Origin: an uncultured Lachnospiraceae bacterium
GTDB lineage: Bacteria; Bacillota; Clostridia; Lachnospirales; Lachnospiraceae
Direction: 5' to 3'
DNA: 64,000 nt
Assembly (NCBI GenBank): GCA_910588885.1
Contig: CAJUSQ010000002.1
Location: 1 to 64,000, forward strand
Shown here: piece after piece, positions 9,331-17,840 of the stretch
How positions within the stretch are numbered: position 1 is the stretch's first letter
Layout of the letters: every line of letters starts with the position of its first letter
The notes under the pieces: model-generated
Databases searched by the model: none
The model's input: the letters and a program-made list of their open reading frames with translations, nothing else
Told to the model about the DNA's origin: nothing
Position numbers and translations under genes: made by a program

Positions 9331-10788
9331 TTAATAAAATACATGGTTTCCGATTACAATTCCGGCCTGCCCTGAGCTTGCACTCCGAAAATGGGTTGCG
9401 CCTGCCACATTGTCCGCGCCGCCGATTGCCGCCTGGGCTGCTGCAAGACAGCTGCCGCTGACACCTCTGGCCAATACGTTTGCCAATGCGCCGCTGGAAG
9501 CCGGTGTAAACTGGCCGCTCTGATAGATTACTCCGGAAATGCTTCCGGCGTATCCGCTTCTTAAACGATTCATTACAACAGCGCCTACTGCAAGCTGGCC
9601 TTCATAGCTTTCGCCGCCTGCTTCGCACTGGATCAGCGCTCCCAAAAGGGTTACGTCATCATAAGATGCCGCAACGGCTTCCTTCTGGCTGGTTCCTCCG
9701 CTGGATTTCTGTTTCTTCTTTGCGGCCTCTTCCTGTGCTTTCTGAATGGCAGCACGTTCTTCTTCAATAGAAATGGCCTTGCCCAGCTTTAATTCAACGG
9801 AAACATATTCCGCACTGACATAGGCAGTGGTATCGGAGCACTGTACTGCTACCCATCCTTCCGGCGCTTCCGCTTCCATATCTACTTTCAGCTTATCGCC
9901 TTCACCCAAAACGTCTACAATCCCGGTTTCCTCGGCAGAATTTGCCTCGGCACGTACACGCAGTCCACCTGTCAGGGATGTAGCATATACGGTTCCCTGC
10001 TCATATGCCATTGCTTCTGCTGCATCGTCAAAAACGCAGTATTCATTCTTTACATATCCTTCTACGCTTCCGGAAGAAATTTTGCTCCATTCTTCTCCCC
10101 GCTCTATGATATCCGCTGCATCACCTTTGCGCAGCTTTCCAAGCAGCTCAGCTTCTTCGCTGGCCTCTGCACGGATATTTAGATACTCCTCTACATTCGG
10201 CATCAATCTGGTTGCCCACTCGGATACCACTTCTTCCACGGGCTGGCCTTCTGCAGGCTGCTGAACTTCCTGACCTTCTGCGGGCTGGCCTTCCTGACCC
10301 TCTACCGGCTGCTGAACTTCCGCAGGCTGGCCCTCTGCAGGCTGCTGGCCTTCGGGCTGAACCTCCTGGCCTTCCGCAAGCTGGTTCTCATTTGCCTGGC
10401 CTTCTGCGGGCTGATTTTCGGCAAGCTGGCCTTCCACTTCCTGGTTCACTGCCGGTTCCTCTGTCTCGGACTGGTTTTCCATGGGCTGATTCTCCGAAGA
10501 TTCCCCAACCGTTACCGGATTCTGTACTGCAGCTCCTGCTGCCGGCAGTTCTTCCACAGAACCCTCCGTCTCTTCTGCTGCAAATTCGGAAATATTAGCA
10601 GCACCTGCAGATGCGACAAGATTAAATACCGCTTGTTCCTTCATGGCCGTTGTATCTTCAAATAAATCCACTTTGGTAAATTGCTCTACTTTGGTATCCA
10701 CTTTTCCGTCAGAAACAGTCGTAACTGTAATCGTCAATGCAAAAACTACAACCGCAGCGCCTTCAATTACCTTTTTATTTACTCTCAT
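9331..10788 (-). CDS. Secreted cell-wall hydrolase: two SH3b domains plus SleB-like domain
   Basis: Probably a secreted peptidoglycan hydrolase of the SleB (Hydrolase_2) family. The 485 residues show a signal or anchor segment (about 8-28), a low-complexity linker rich in Gln, Glu, Pro and Asn (about 75-185, many EGQPAEGQ-like units), two SH3b wall-binding domains (about 190-250, with NVEEYLNIRAEAS, and 265-330, with TGGLRVRAEANS), a charged helix, and the SleB domain (about 372-485). The last contains LLGALIQCEAGGESYEGQLA and AVVMNRLRSG. The presumed catalytic Glu is in CEAGGE. The gene is monocistronic, and two WalR-like boxes lie upstream. Confidence 0.9.
   Translation of the reverse strand: MRVNKKVIEGAAVVVFALTITVTTVSDGKVDTKVEQFTKVDLFEDTTAMKEQAVFNLVASAGAANISEFAAEETEGSVEELPAAGAAVQNPVTVGESSENQPMENQSETEEPAVNQEVEGQLAENQPAEGQANENQLAEGQEVQPEGQQPAEGQPAEVQQPVEGQEGQPAEGQEVQQPAEGQPVEEVVSEWATRLMPNVEEYLNIRAEASEEAELLGKLRKGDAADIIERGEEWSKISSGSVEGYVKNEYCVFDDAAEAMAYEQGTVYATSLTGGLRVRAEANSAEETGIVDVLGEGDKLKVDMEAEAPEGWVAVQCSDTTAYVSAEYVSVELKLGKAISIEEERAAIQKAQEEAAKKKQKSSGGTSQKEAVAASYDDVTLLGALIQCEAGGESYEGQLAVGAVVMNRLRSGYAGSISGVIYQSGQFTPASSGALANVLARGVSGSCLAAAQAAIGGADNVAGATHFRSASSGQAGIVIGNHVFY
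10214..10440 (-). repeat. Degenerate repeats coding for the Gln/Glu/Pro linker
   Basis: Short imperfect units coding for variants of GQPAEGQ, GQEVQ and ENQLAEGQ recur about ten times inside the hydrolase gene. They form a flexible spacer between the membrane side and the wall-binding domains, and their number probably varies between strains. Confidence 0.7.
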
Positions 10789-10857
10789 TTTAACCTCCTG
10801 GACAGCATCATAAACCTTCTCAATTATTATGTTTCTATTACATAATTTATGCTGTTT

Positions 10858-10894
10858 AATACAAATTTGTTACAAATATTACAAACTTGTTACA
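10858..10894 (-). promoter_or_regulatory. Two WalR-type boxes upstream of the cell-wall hydrolase
   Basis: The WalR (YycF) consensus is TGTWAH-N5-TGTWAH. On the minus strand TGTAACAAGTTTGTAAT (10894-10878) matches exactly. TGTAACAAATTTGTATT (10874-10858) matches at 11 of 12 positions. The boxes are 20 bp apart start to start, two helical turns, and lie 70-106 bp before the start codon. Control of wall hydrolases by WalRK is established in Bacillota; that it applies here is inference. Confidence 0.6.
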
Positions 10895-10960
10895 GTGAGA
10901 TTATAGCAAACACCCCTATTTTTGTCAAGATATTAATTACTTATTTCTTTCTTTTCATAG

Positions 10961-10996
10961 AAAAAGCCCGGAAATTCAAGGTTTTCCAGGCTTTTT
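10961..10996. terminator. Bidirectional-looking terminator after pgi
   Basis: AAAAAGCCCGGAAA (10961-10974) pairs with TTTCCAGGCTTTTT (10983-10996) with one mismatch. T-runs lie on both sides. It is 49 bases beyond the pgi stop and most likely ends the pgi transcript. Confidence 0.8.
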
Positions 10997-11044
10997 TCTT
11001 TTTCATTTCTTTCATTTTATTTTTACAATTCTGTAATATTTTCA

Positions 11045-12391
11045 TTACAGGCGTTTTAATAATTCTTCCCGTTCTTTTTCAAATCCGGGCTTTCCTAAAA
11101 GGGCAAACATATTTTTCTTGTAGCTCTCTACCCCCGGCTGGTTAAAGGGATTCACACCCAGTACATATCCGCTGACGCCGCAGGCAAATTCAAAGAAATA
11201 GAAAAGCTGTCCTAAGTAAAATTCGTTCTGCTCCGGAATCTTCACCATCAGATTCGGTACATTTCCGTCCGTATGAGCCAAAATGGTTCCGTTCATGGCA
11301 CTCTTGTTTACAAAATCCATATCTTTTCCGGCCAGATAGTTCAAGCCGTCCAAATCCGTCTCTTCTTCTTTCAGTAAAATCTCTTCCCGGGACGCTTCCA
11401 CATTCAAAACCGTTTCAAACATGATTCTTGCTCCGTCCTGGATAAACTGCCCCATGGAATGAAGATCTGTCGTCAAATCAACGGATGCCGGGAAAATACC
11501 CTTCTGGTCTTTTCCTTCGCTTTCCCCGTACAGCTGCTTCCACCATTCGGAAACATAGTGCAGGCTGGGTTCGTAATTCGCTAATACCTCAACATTTTTT
11601 CCTTTTCTCAGCAAAATATTACGAATTGCCGCATATTTTAAAGCATCGTTCTCTTCAAATCCATTCTTCAATGCCAGTTCTCTTCCGGAAGCGGCCCCTT
11701 CCATCAGCTGGTCAATATCTGCACCGCTTACGGCAATCGGCAGAAGCCCAACCGCCGTCAGGACAGAAAATCTTCCGCCCACATCATCCGGTACTACAAA
11801 GCTCTCATAGCCTTCTTCCGTTGCCAGCCCCTTCAAAGCCCCCCGGGCCTTATCCGTAGTTGCATAGATTCTTCCGGCCGCTTCTTTCTTGCCGTATTTC
11901 TTCTCTAACAGTTCCTTAAAAATACGGAAGGCAATGGCAGGTTCCGTGGTAGTTCCGGATTTCGAAATAATATTCACCGAAAAATCCCTGTCACCGATTA
12001 CTTCCTGCAGATGCTTTAAATAAGTAGCGCTGATGCTGTTCCCTGCATAATAAATCTCAGGGGTCTTACGGATCTCCTTCGGCACATTATTATAAAAACT
12101 ATGCCTTAAAAATTCAATCGCCGCCCGGGCGCCCAAATAGGAACCGCCGATTCCGATTACAACCAGTACCTCGGAATCCTCCTGAATCTTCTTTGCAGCC
12201 TTTTTAATCCGTGCAAATTCTTCTTTATCATAGTCCACCGGTAAATCGACCCATCCCAAAAAGTCATTGCCGGCCCCGGTTTTACTGGTCAGGAGTTCTT
12301 TGGCATCCTCTACGATTTTACTCATATAAGATACTTCCTCTGCACTGATAAACGATGCTGCCTTTGCATAATCAAATGTAACTTTTTTCAT
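11045..12391 (-). CDS. pgi: Glucose-6-phosphate isomerase
   Basis: Interconverts glucose 6-phosphate and fructose 6-phosphate. At 448 residues it is the short bacterial form. Motifs are [20 protein letters not shown] (about 77-96), the phosphate site [35 protein letters not shown] and the C-terminal [15 protein letters not shown] carrying the late catalytic lysine. The ATG at 12391 follows AAGGAGAGAGGC. It has its own promoter (12444-12472) and terminator. Confidence 0.97.
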   Translation of the reverse strand: MKKVTFDYAKAASFISAEEVSYMSKIVEDAKELLTSKTGAGNDFLGWVDLPVDYDKEEFARIKKAAKKIQEDSEVLVVIGIGGSYLGARAAIEFLRHSFYNNVPKEIRKTPEIYYAGNSISATYLKHLQEVIGDRDFSVNIISKSGTTTEPAIAFRIFKELLEKKYGKKEAAGRIYATTDKARGALKGLATEEGYESFVVPDDVGGRFSVLTAVGLLPIAVSGADIDQLMEGAASGRELALKNGFEENDALKYAAIRNILLRKGKNVEVLANYEPSLHYVSEWWKQLYGESEGKDQKGIFPASVDLTTDLHSMGQFIQDGARIMFETVLNVEASREEILLKEEETDLDGLNYLAGKDMDFVNKSAMNGTILAHTDGNVPNLMVKIPEQNEFYLGQLFYFFEFACGVSGYVLGVNPFNQPGVESYKKNMFALLGKPGFEKEREELLKRL

Positions 12392-12443
12392 TTGCCTCTC
12401 TCCTTATTCTGAACCTGTTGAAACCAATGTCCCTCTTCCGTAT

Positions 12444-12472
12444 ATTGTATCAAAGCGGCCACACTTAATCAA
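12444..12472 (-). promoter_or_regulatory. pgi promoter
   Basis: Minus strand: TTGATT (12472-12467), 17 bases, TACAAT (12449-12444), 52 bases before the pgi start. Its -35 overlaps the stop codon of the preceding gene. Confidence 0.65.
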
Positions 12473-12804
12473 GAAAAATATTCCTGCATCACTGCATTGA
12501 ATACCTCTTCGTCTTCCGGGCTGTGCTCCTTTTTCCTGGATAGCAGAAAATCCCTTTCTTCCTTTGTGACCTCCCAGTCCTCCCGGCGCGGTTCCCTTGC
12601 CATAGGACGGACCTCCCCTTGTTCTTCCTCTTCCATAATTACATCAAAATATTCCTGGATTTTGCCTGTAATCATGGCCAGGTTCCGGTTCAGCCGTTTT
12701 AACTGCCGGTTCATCCTCCACAGCAAAAATGCTGCCAGAAAAACAACAAGGAAAATTCCCCAGACTGCATACTGGTTTACAAAATTAAATATGAGGTCTT
12801 TCAT
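12469..12804 (-). CDS. Small membrane-anchored protein of unknown function
   Basis: 111 residues. One membrane segment (about 13-30, VWGIFLVVFLAAFLLW) is followed by a basic amphipathic stretch (RMNRQLKRLNRNLAMI) that could form a short coiled coil, and then an acidic cytoplasmic tail. No family recognised. It could be expressed alone or with the gene upstream, whose stop is 117 bases away. Confidence 0.65.
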   Translation of the reverse strand: MKDLIFNFVNQYAVWGIFLVVFLAAFLLWRMNRQLKRLNRNLAMITGKIQEYFDVIMEEEEQGEVRPMAREPRREDWEVTKEERDFLLSRKKEHSPEDEEVFNAVMQEYFS

Positions 12805-12921
12805 TGGATTCCATATCCCCTTTCTATGATTATGAATCTTATTATAAAATAAGAACCGGCACTTTGAAAAGGGGGACGAAGCCTTTTTTCATCGCATCTT
12901 TTCCCATTTTGCGACGGCATT

Positions 12922-14094
12922 TTAGATCTCTGTGGATTCTTCGTCAAGAGGCACCAAATATCCCGAAAAACAGTAGCCATATTCCTTGCTGACGGTTACA
13001 AGCCGGTTTTGGGGACTGGCTACCACTACATCCGAAATCACGGAAGGCGAGGTTTTCCGGTCCAGGCCGCAAATCCAATATTTAAAACTCTCTCCCAGAA
13101 TCATGGTAAGGCACTGCCTGTTCCAATATTCCCGGTTGCCGCAGCCCGGCAGCGTCATAGCCCGAACCTGTCTCCACAGGTCAAAAAAACGGTTTCGTAC
13201 TTCCGGCAAAAACCTTCCCATATTAATATTCCCTATCGCAAGGGTGCCGAAGCAGCCTGCGTCGCATTCTTTCCTCTTATGCTTTCGGAAGTCGGCATGA
13301 TCCTCCTCATAAAGACATTGATAAAAACAATTCTTAATTTCCGGATTGCCGAAATACGGATTGCAGCTTTTCTCCCCGGTAAATATTTTTCCGGTCATAA
13401 TACTGTCCGTCTTACGGTTATCCGTATACAAAGGCCCCTGAAACATCGCAAGAGAAGACGATATGATCCCGCTTGACCGATCATAAAAATTACTTTCATG
13501 TCCAAAATGCCCAAAGTAAAAAAGCCAGTCGTTTTCCACTAAATAACCAGCTTTTACTACAGGAACATAATGTCTTTCCATCTCCTGAACCATCTGTTGT
13601 TCTTCCTTATCCAAAGGTTCAAAATGGGGACCCGGCAGCAGCTGATGCTCCGCCCCATGCCATACTTCGCCGTTTCCATACACCAAATAAATATTCTCTA
13701 CTTCTGTTTCCTTCAAATAGCGGTACGGACATTCCAGAAACCTGGACAACTCCACTGCCGCTATTCCTTCTCCCACGTACCAATGAAGCAGGGAAAGACG
13801 GCGTTGCGGAGGCAGATATGGAAGAACAACCGTTTTCACTTTATTTAACCGTACCATTTTCAACAGTGATTCAATATAAATCGCCGTATAGGATGCCAAT
13901 ACAAAAATGTGGCAAACTTCCGCCGCCTGTTCATAACGCAGGGGCGTGTTTGATTCTTTTCCCTCCTTCTTGTTCCGCATCCCACACACATACGTAAAAT
14001 TCGTACACTGATTCTTCTCCGTATTCCGGATTCCCCCGGACAACACAATCCCATCATCTACATTTTCAAATAAATAGCGGAACATCCTAGCTTT
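12922..14094 (-). CDS. Unknown 390-residue cytoplasmic protein
   Basis: I place the start at 14094 (MKARMFRYLFENVDDG), which has TGGGAGAAGCAT before it; an upstream ATG at 14139 has no good site. There is no signal peptide or membrane segment. The sequence contains Cys/His/Trp-rich patches (GEKSCNPYFGNPEIKNC, HKRKECDAGCFG) and a region EMERHYVPVVKAGYLVENDW that looks like a folded domain. The segment FVLASYTAIYIESLLKMVRLNKVKT resembles the start of a Rossmann-like or MBL-adjacent domain, but no catalytic motif is clear. Transcribed away from the MurG gene. Confidence 0.65.
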   Translation of the reverse strand, partial: KARMFRYLFENVDDGIVLSGGIRNTEKNQCTNFTYVCGMRNKKEGKESNTPLRYEQAAEVCHIFVLASYTAIYIESLLKMVRLNKVKTVVLPYLPPQRRLSLLHWYVGEGIAAVELSRFLECPYRYLKETEVENIYLVYGNGEVWHGAEHQLLPGPHFEPLDKEEQQMVQEMERHYVPVVKAGYLVENDWLFYFGHFGHESNFYDRSSGIISSSLAMFQGPLYTDNRKTDSIMTGKIFTGEKSCNPYFGNPEIKNCFYQCLYEEDHADFRKHKRKECDAGCFGTLAIGNINMGRFLPEVRNRFFDLWRQVRAMTLPGCGNREYWNRQCLTMILGESFKYWICGLDRKTSPSVISDVVVASPQNRLVTVSKEYGYCFSGYLVPLDEESTEI

Positions 14095-14240
14095 CATATG
14101 CTTCTCCCAAGGCGTACCAGAATCTGAACTTCCTTGCATTTTCCGGAAACACGCAGTATGAATAATAGAGGTTTTCTTCTAAATCTTTATTTATCTTGTT
14201 CCTATTTTAATATAATATGATGGTATTTTACATGGTTTTC

Positions 14241-14268
14241 TTGACATATTTTCCGAATCGTATATTAT
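14241..14268 (+). promoter_or_regulatory. Promoter of the stand-alone murG gene
   Basis: TTGACA (14241-14246), 16 bases, TATTAT (14263-14268). The 252 bases between the two divergent genes are otherwise AT-rich. The transcript would start near 14275 and carry a short hairpin (GATTTC ... GAAATC, about 14297-14329) just ahead of the AGGAGGC ribosome binding site. Confidence 0.65.
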
Positions 14269-14346
14269 ATGAATAGTATATCGTATATTAACAGATGATT
14301 TCCCGTGAGATTTTTTCATGTGAAATCCCAATCAGGAGGCATAGAA

Positions 14347-15414
14347 ATGAAAAAGATTATCCTCACCGGAGGCGGCACCGCAGGGCATGTCACCCCGAAT
14401 CTTGCACTGGTTCCCAAATTAAAAGAATTGGGATATGAAATTGAATACATAGGCTCTTATGAGGGCATCGAAAAAAAATTAATAGAAGATTATGGCATTC
14501 CTTACCACGGCATTGCTTCCGGAAAGCTTCGCCGTTATTTTGATATCAAAAATATATCCGATCCGTTTCGGGTACTAAAGGGCTATTGGCAGGCTGTCCG
14601 CCTGATGAAGCGTCTGAAACCGGACATTTTGTTCTCAAAAGGCGGATTTGTATCCGTTCCGGTTATTTTAGCCGCCAAGCACTGCCGTATCCCGGCCATT
14701 ATCCACGAATCGGACCTGACGCCGGGCCTTGCCAACAAGCTTGCAATTCCGGCCGCCCAAAAGGTATGCTGTAATTTCCCGGAAACCTTAAAATACCTGC
14801 CCCAGGAGAAAGCGGTCCTTACCGGTTCCCCTATCCGTGCAGAGCTGCTTTCCGGAAACCGGATCCGGGCTTTGGATCTCTGCGGCTTCACCGCCAGTCA
14901 AAAGGTCATTCTGGTAGTCGGCGGAAGCACCGGATCGCAATTTATCAATACCATTGTACGGAAAGCACTGCCGGAGTTGACAAAGGAATACCAGATTATC
15001 CATCTTTGCGGTAAGGGGAATCTGGAACCGTCCCTAAACGGGCACAAGGGCTATGCCCAGTTTGAGTATGCCAAAAAAGAACTAAGCGACTTTTTCGCTC
15101 TGGCAGACCTGGTAATATCCCGGGCCGGAGCAAATGCCATTTGCGAAATCTTAGCCCTGCGCATCCCGAATATCCTGATTCCCCTGTCTGCAAACGCCAG
15201 CCGCGGAGATCAGATACTAAATGCCCGTTCCTTTGAAAAGCAAGGGTTCAGCTATGTCATAGAGGAAGAAGATCTCTCTGTGAAAAATATACTCTCTGCC
15301 GTTACCCATATGTTCGAACAACGTCAGGCCTATCAGCAGGCCATGGAAAGCAGTCAGCAGCTTAATTCCGTAGATACGGTGATCCGACTGATCGAAGAAA
15401 CAGTCAAGGTATAA
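14347..15414 (+). CDS. MurG-type glycosyltransferase (stand-alone copy)
   Basis: GT28-family UDP-GlcNAc transferase like MurG, which adds GlcNAc to lipid I to make lipid II at the cytoplasmic face of the membrane. The start at 14347 (355 residues, MKKIILTGGGTAGHVTPNLA) follows CAGGAGGCATAGAA. It shows the MurG N-terminal TGGGTAGHV loop, FSKGGFVSVPVILAA (about 98-112), HESDLTPGLANKLA and the late LVISRAGANAICEILAL. It lies outside any division or cell-wall gene cluster, with its own promoter and terminator. It may be a second MurG paralogue, as seen in several Firmicutes, so I leave the symbol blank. Confidence 0.88.
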   Translation: MKKIILTGGGTAGHVTPNLALVPKLKELGYEIEYIGSYEGIEKKLIEDYGIPYHGIASGKLRRYFDIKNISDPFRVLKGYWQAVRLMKRLKPDILFSKGGFVSVPVILAAKHCRIPAIIHESDLTPGLANKLAIPAAQKVCCNFPETLKYLPQEKAVLTGSPIRAELLSGNRIRALDLCGFTASQKVILVVGGSTGSQFINTIVRKALPELTKEYQIIHLCGKGNLEPSLNGHKGYAQFEYAKKELSDFFALADLVISRAGANAICEILALRIPNILIPLSANASRGDQILNARSFEKQGFSYVIEEEDLSVKNILSAVTHMFEQRQAYQQAMESSQQLNSVDTVIRLIEETVKV

Positions 15415-15426
15415 CTTTCCTTTATA

Positions 15427-15454
15427 TTTGTTATTGCTTTATTGCAATAACAAA
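15427..15454. terminator. Hairpin between convergent genes
   Basis: A perfect 11-bp stem: TTTGTTATTGC (15427-15437), loop TTTATT, GCAATAACAAA (15444-15454). It sits between the convergent MurG-type and HIT genes and can serve both directions, though the flanks are only moderately T-rich. Confidence 0.65.
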
Positions 15455-15489
15455 ATATAATATTACTTATTTCACAAAATAATATTTCA

Positions 15490-15909
15490 TCAATCTATCT
15501 TCAGCAGCTCTGCCAGCTTATCCGTTTCCCCTTCCTGGTACTGCAAAACATTCCAGGTCAGAAGATCTTTATTATTTCCGTCCTGATACCGCGGAATCAG
15601 ATGCAGATGGAAGTGGAAAACGGTCTGTCCGGCAATTTCTCCATTATTCTGAATCAAATTAAATCCGTCACATTCTAATTTTTCCGTCATATGGGCTGCC
15701 AGCTTTTTCGCCAGTACCATGGCTTTTCCAGCTAATTCTTCCGGCAGCTCGTAAATATTTTCGTAATGCTCCTTCGGCAAAATAATCGCATGACCCTTCG
15801 CCGCAGGATTGATATCCAGGATCACTTTAAAATCCCCATCCTCGTAAATCGTGGAAGAAGGGATTTCTCCCTCCATAATTTTACAGAAAATGCAGTTTTC
15901 TTTTCTCAT
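15490..15909 (-). CDS. HIT-family nucleotide hydrolase/transferase
   Basis: Histidine-triad protein of the HinT type, expected to hydrolyse adenosine phosphoramidates or similar nucleotides. I place the start at 15909 (139 residues, MRKENCIFCKIMEGEIPS); in-frame codons further upstream lack a site. It has the N-terminal CxxC (CIFC), a central DINPAAKGHAIILPKEHYENI and the triad HFHLHLIP (about 100-107). Confidence 0.93.
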   Translation of the reverse strand: MRKENCIFCKIMEGEIPSSTIYEDGDFKVILDINPAAKGHAIILPKEHYENIYELPEELAGKAMVLAKKLAAHMTEKLECDGFNLIQNNGEIAGQTVFHFHLHLIPRYQDGNNKDLLTWNVLQYQEGETDKLAELLKID

Positions 15910-15959
15910 ATCAAGCACACACCTTTCCTTTTTTGTCGATTTTTGTAAAATCATTCTGA

Positions 15960-15988
15960 TTGAATTTTAAACGCAAAAATGATACACT
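15960..15988 (+). promoter_or_regulatory. Promoter of the orphan histidine kinase
   Basis: TTGAAT (15960-15965), 17 bases, TACACT (15983-15988), 44 bases before the start at 16033. Confidence 0.55.
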
Positions 15989-16032
15989 TATCTCGCATTC
16001 ATCATAAATCTACACATTTAGGGGGAACTGCT

Positions 16033-16719
16033 ATGTTAAATACAGAAGATTACATGAAAATTTTCCATGAAATCAAGAATTCCGTTACACTCATCAGCAG
16101 TTATCTACAGCTGCTGGAAAAAAAGCACCCGGAAATTTCCGAATTATGCTACTGGGACACCATAGGAAGTGAAATCACCCGCTTACGCGCCATCGTAACA
16201 GATTTATCACAAATCAAATTCGGCAGCAGCCTACACCCGGAGCCCATTGACTTGAAAGATTTTCTGGCGGAATGCTGCAATCACTTTCATTCCTTCGACG
16301 GAAGAGACGGCATTACCTGCGCGCTTTCCCTTCCGGAACCTCCCTGTATTGCAGACATCGACACCAATCAATTCCGCTACGCAATTCTGAATCTTTTAAA
16401 AAACGCCAGTGAGGCTATGGGGCATTTCGGGCAAATCCAAATTAAATTATCACAAAGTCAAAACAATGCCGCCATCAGTATCGCAGATTCCGGCAATGGA
16501 ATTTCACCTGATTATCTTCCACATATTTTTGAACCTTTTTTCACTACGAAGCCGGAGGGCAGCGGTCTTGGGTTAAGCATCACCAGCCAGATCATATCCG
16601 CTCACCAGGGAACTGTTTCTGCCGAATGCCCAAAGGAAGGCGGCACAATTTTCCGGCTGCTCCTTCCCCTGGCGCCTTCCTGCCCTTCTAAAAATAGCGG
16701 GACTAAGATTCAAATATAA
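16033..16719 (+). CDS. Orphan cytoplasmic histidine kinase, sporulation-kinase-like
   Basis: 228 residues with no sensor domain and no membrane segment. After ten residues comes the phospho-acceptor helix (KIFHEIKNSVTLISSYLQLL; the His of HEIKN is at residue 13), and then a complete HATPase domain with the N-box LNLLKNASEAM, the G1 box ADSGNGIS and the G2 box GSGLGLSI. HEIKN is typical of Spo0-phosphorelay and NtrB-type kinases. The AGGGGGAACTGCT before 16033 supports this start. There is no response regulator nearby. The 3' end overlaps the convergent flavodoxin-SCP2 gene by 17 bases. Confidence 0.85.
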   Translation: MLNTEDYMKIFHEIKNSVTLISSYLQLLEKKHPEISELCYWDTIGSEITRLRAIVTDLSQIKFGSSLHPEPIDLKDFLAECCNHFHSFDGRDGITCALSLPEPPCIADIDTNQFRYAILNLLKNASEAMGHFGQIQIKLSQSQNNAAISIADSGNGISPDYLPHIFEPFFTTKPEGSGLGLSITSQIISAHQGTVSAECPKEGGTIFRLLLPLAPSCPSKNSGTKIQI

Positions 16720-17698
16720 AGATCCGGTCCAGCATACGCAAGGTTTTAAAATTTCCTTTCGCCGTCATCTCTCCCGTCATGAAGGCCCGCTGAAATGTCA
16801 TGCGCCCCTTCACGATACTGTTCATAACATCTACCGTAAGCTTTGCATACACGTCAATCGTTCCATTCTGCCCATAAAAGCAATTTAATTCATCACCATT
16901 GACCTGTACCGTCAATGGTTTCTTTTTTCCGTCAATCATAAAAAGATAGGTAGCCTCAAACTCCTCCTGGGGCACAAAATGCGACTCCAGTTCCGCTATA
17001 TAAGCCGCTTCATCATCCGCATTGGCTTGTCCTAACATATCCTTAAACATAGTGGCAAGCTCTTCTATGTCTTCCTTCTGTTTCTTCACATACATATCGT
17101 CCGACACATACTTGGACAGCTGTTCGCTTTCCTGCGGCGTCAGCTCCAGCTGCTGGGTTCGAAGCACACTTCTGGTAATCGCCTGATTGCTGCTGGGCAG
17201 GCTTTTAATCTTCTGGGAAATAGTCCTGTAAAGGTTCTCCGCCTTCTTCTCAATAAACAGCGTATATTCCCGGTTCATTTCAAAGGATACAAGGTCGTCA
17301 ACATAACCCCAGATCCCGCTGCAGGGCAGGCCGCCCAAAATCTCCCAGGCATTGGTGAGCGTCAGCGCTCCTTCCTGTTCTCCATATGTGGTCGACATCA
17401 CAATCGGCTGCATATAGGTCTGGGCAATTTTTTCCTTGTCCCCATACAGCCAGCAAGCATCCAGAAACTGCTGCATATAGCCGCCGATGCCCAGCCATTC
17501 CACCGTTGTAGCCAATATAATGCCGTCTGCATCCTTAATGGATTGGGGAAGCGTGGAAATACTGTTTTTATGCTCATATATATTATAGCGTTCTACCTCC
17601 ACACGCAGTTCCGTTAAAACCTCCTGCATTTTGTTAATCACATACAGGGTCGGATCATCCAAAAGCCCTCTGCCGCCATAATAAATATTTACCTTCAT
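16703..17698 (-). CDS. Flavodoxin-like / SCP2 sterol-carrier fusion protein
   Basis: 331 residues. The N-terminal half (1-180) is an NADPH-dependent FMN-reductase or flavodoxin-like fold: MKVNIYYGGRGLLDD, then DADGIILATTVEWLGIGGYM and PIVMSTTYGEQEGALT. A helical linker follows. The C-terminal ~100 residues form an SCP2 lipid-binding domain (YLFMIDGKKKPLTVQVNG, and GRMTFQRAFMTGEMTAKGNF). Such fusions occur in Lachnospiraceae; the substrate is unknown, and an oxidoreductase acting on a hydrophobic ligand is a plausible guess. Its promoter is at 17760-17788. Confidence 0.82.
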   Translation of the reverse strand: MKVNIYYGGRGLLDDPTLYVINKMQEVLTELRVEVERYNIYEHKNSISTLPQSIKDADGIILATTVEWLGIGGYMQQFLDACWLYGDKEKIAQTYMQPIVMSTTYGEQEGALTLTNAWEILGGLPCSGIWGYVDDLVSFEMNREYTLFIEKKAENLYRTISQKIKSLPSSNQAITRSVLRTQQLELTPQESEQLSKYVSDDMYVKKQKEDIEELATMFKDMLGQANADDEAAYIAELESHFVPQEEFEATYLFMIDGKKKPLTVQVNGDELNCFYGQNGTIDVYAKLTVDVMNSIVKGRMTFQRAFMTGEMTAKGNFKTLRMLDRIFIFES

Positions 17699-17759
17699 AC
17701 ATTACCTCCCGCTTATTCTTTCACTTTCTATCAGAAGTCTACCCGATTGAATCCATTTT

Positions 17760-17788
17760 AGTATATAAATTTTTCTCCCTAAAGTCAA
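17760..17788 (-). promoter_or_regulatory. Promoter of the flavodoxin-SCP2 gene
   Basis: Minus strand: TTGACT (17788-17783), 17 bases, TATACT (17765-17760), close to sigma-A consensus. The start codon is 62 bases downstream. Confidence 0.75.
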
Positions 17789-17840
17789 TCTTTGTAAGGG
17801 ATTCTCCCTCTAATTTTTTCATGGAAAGATACGGTTTTCA

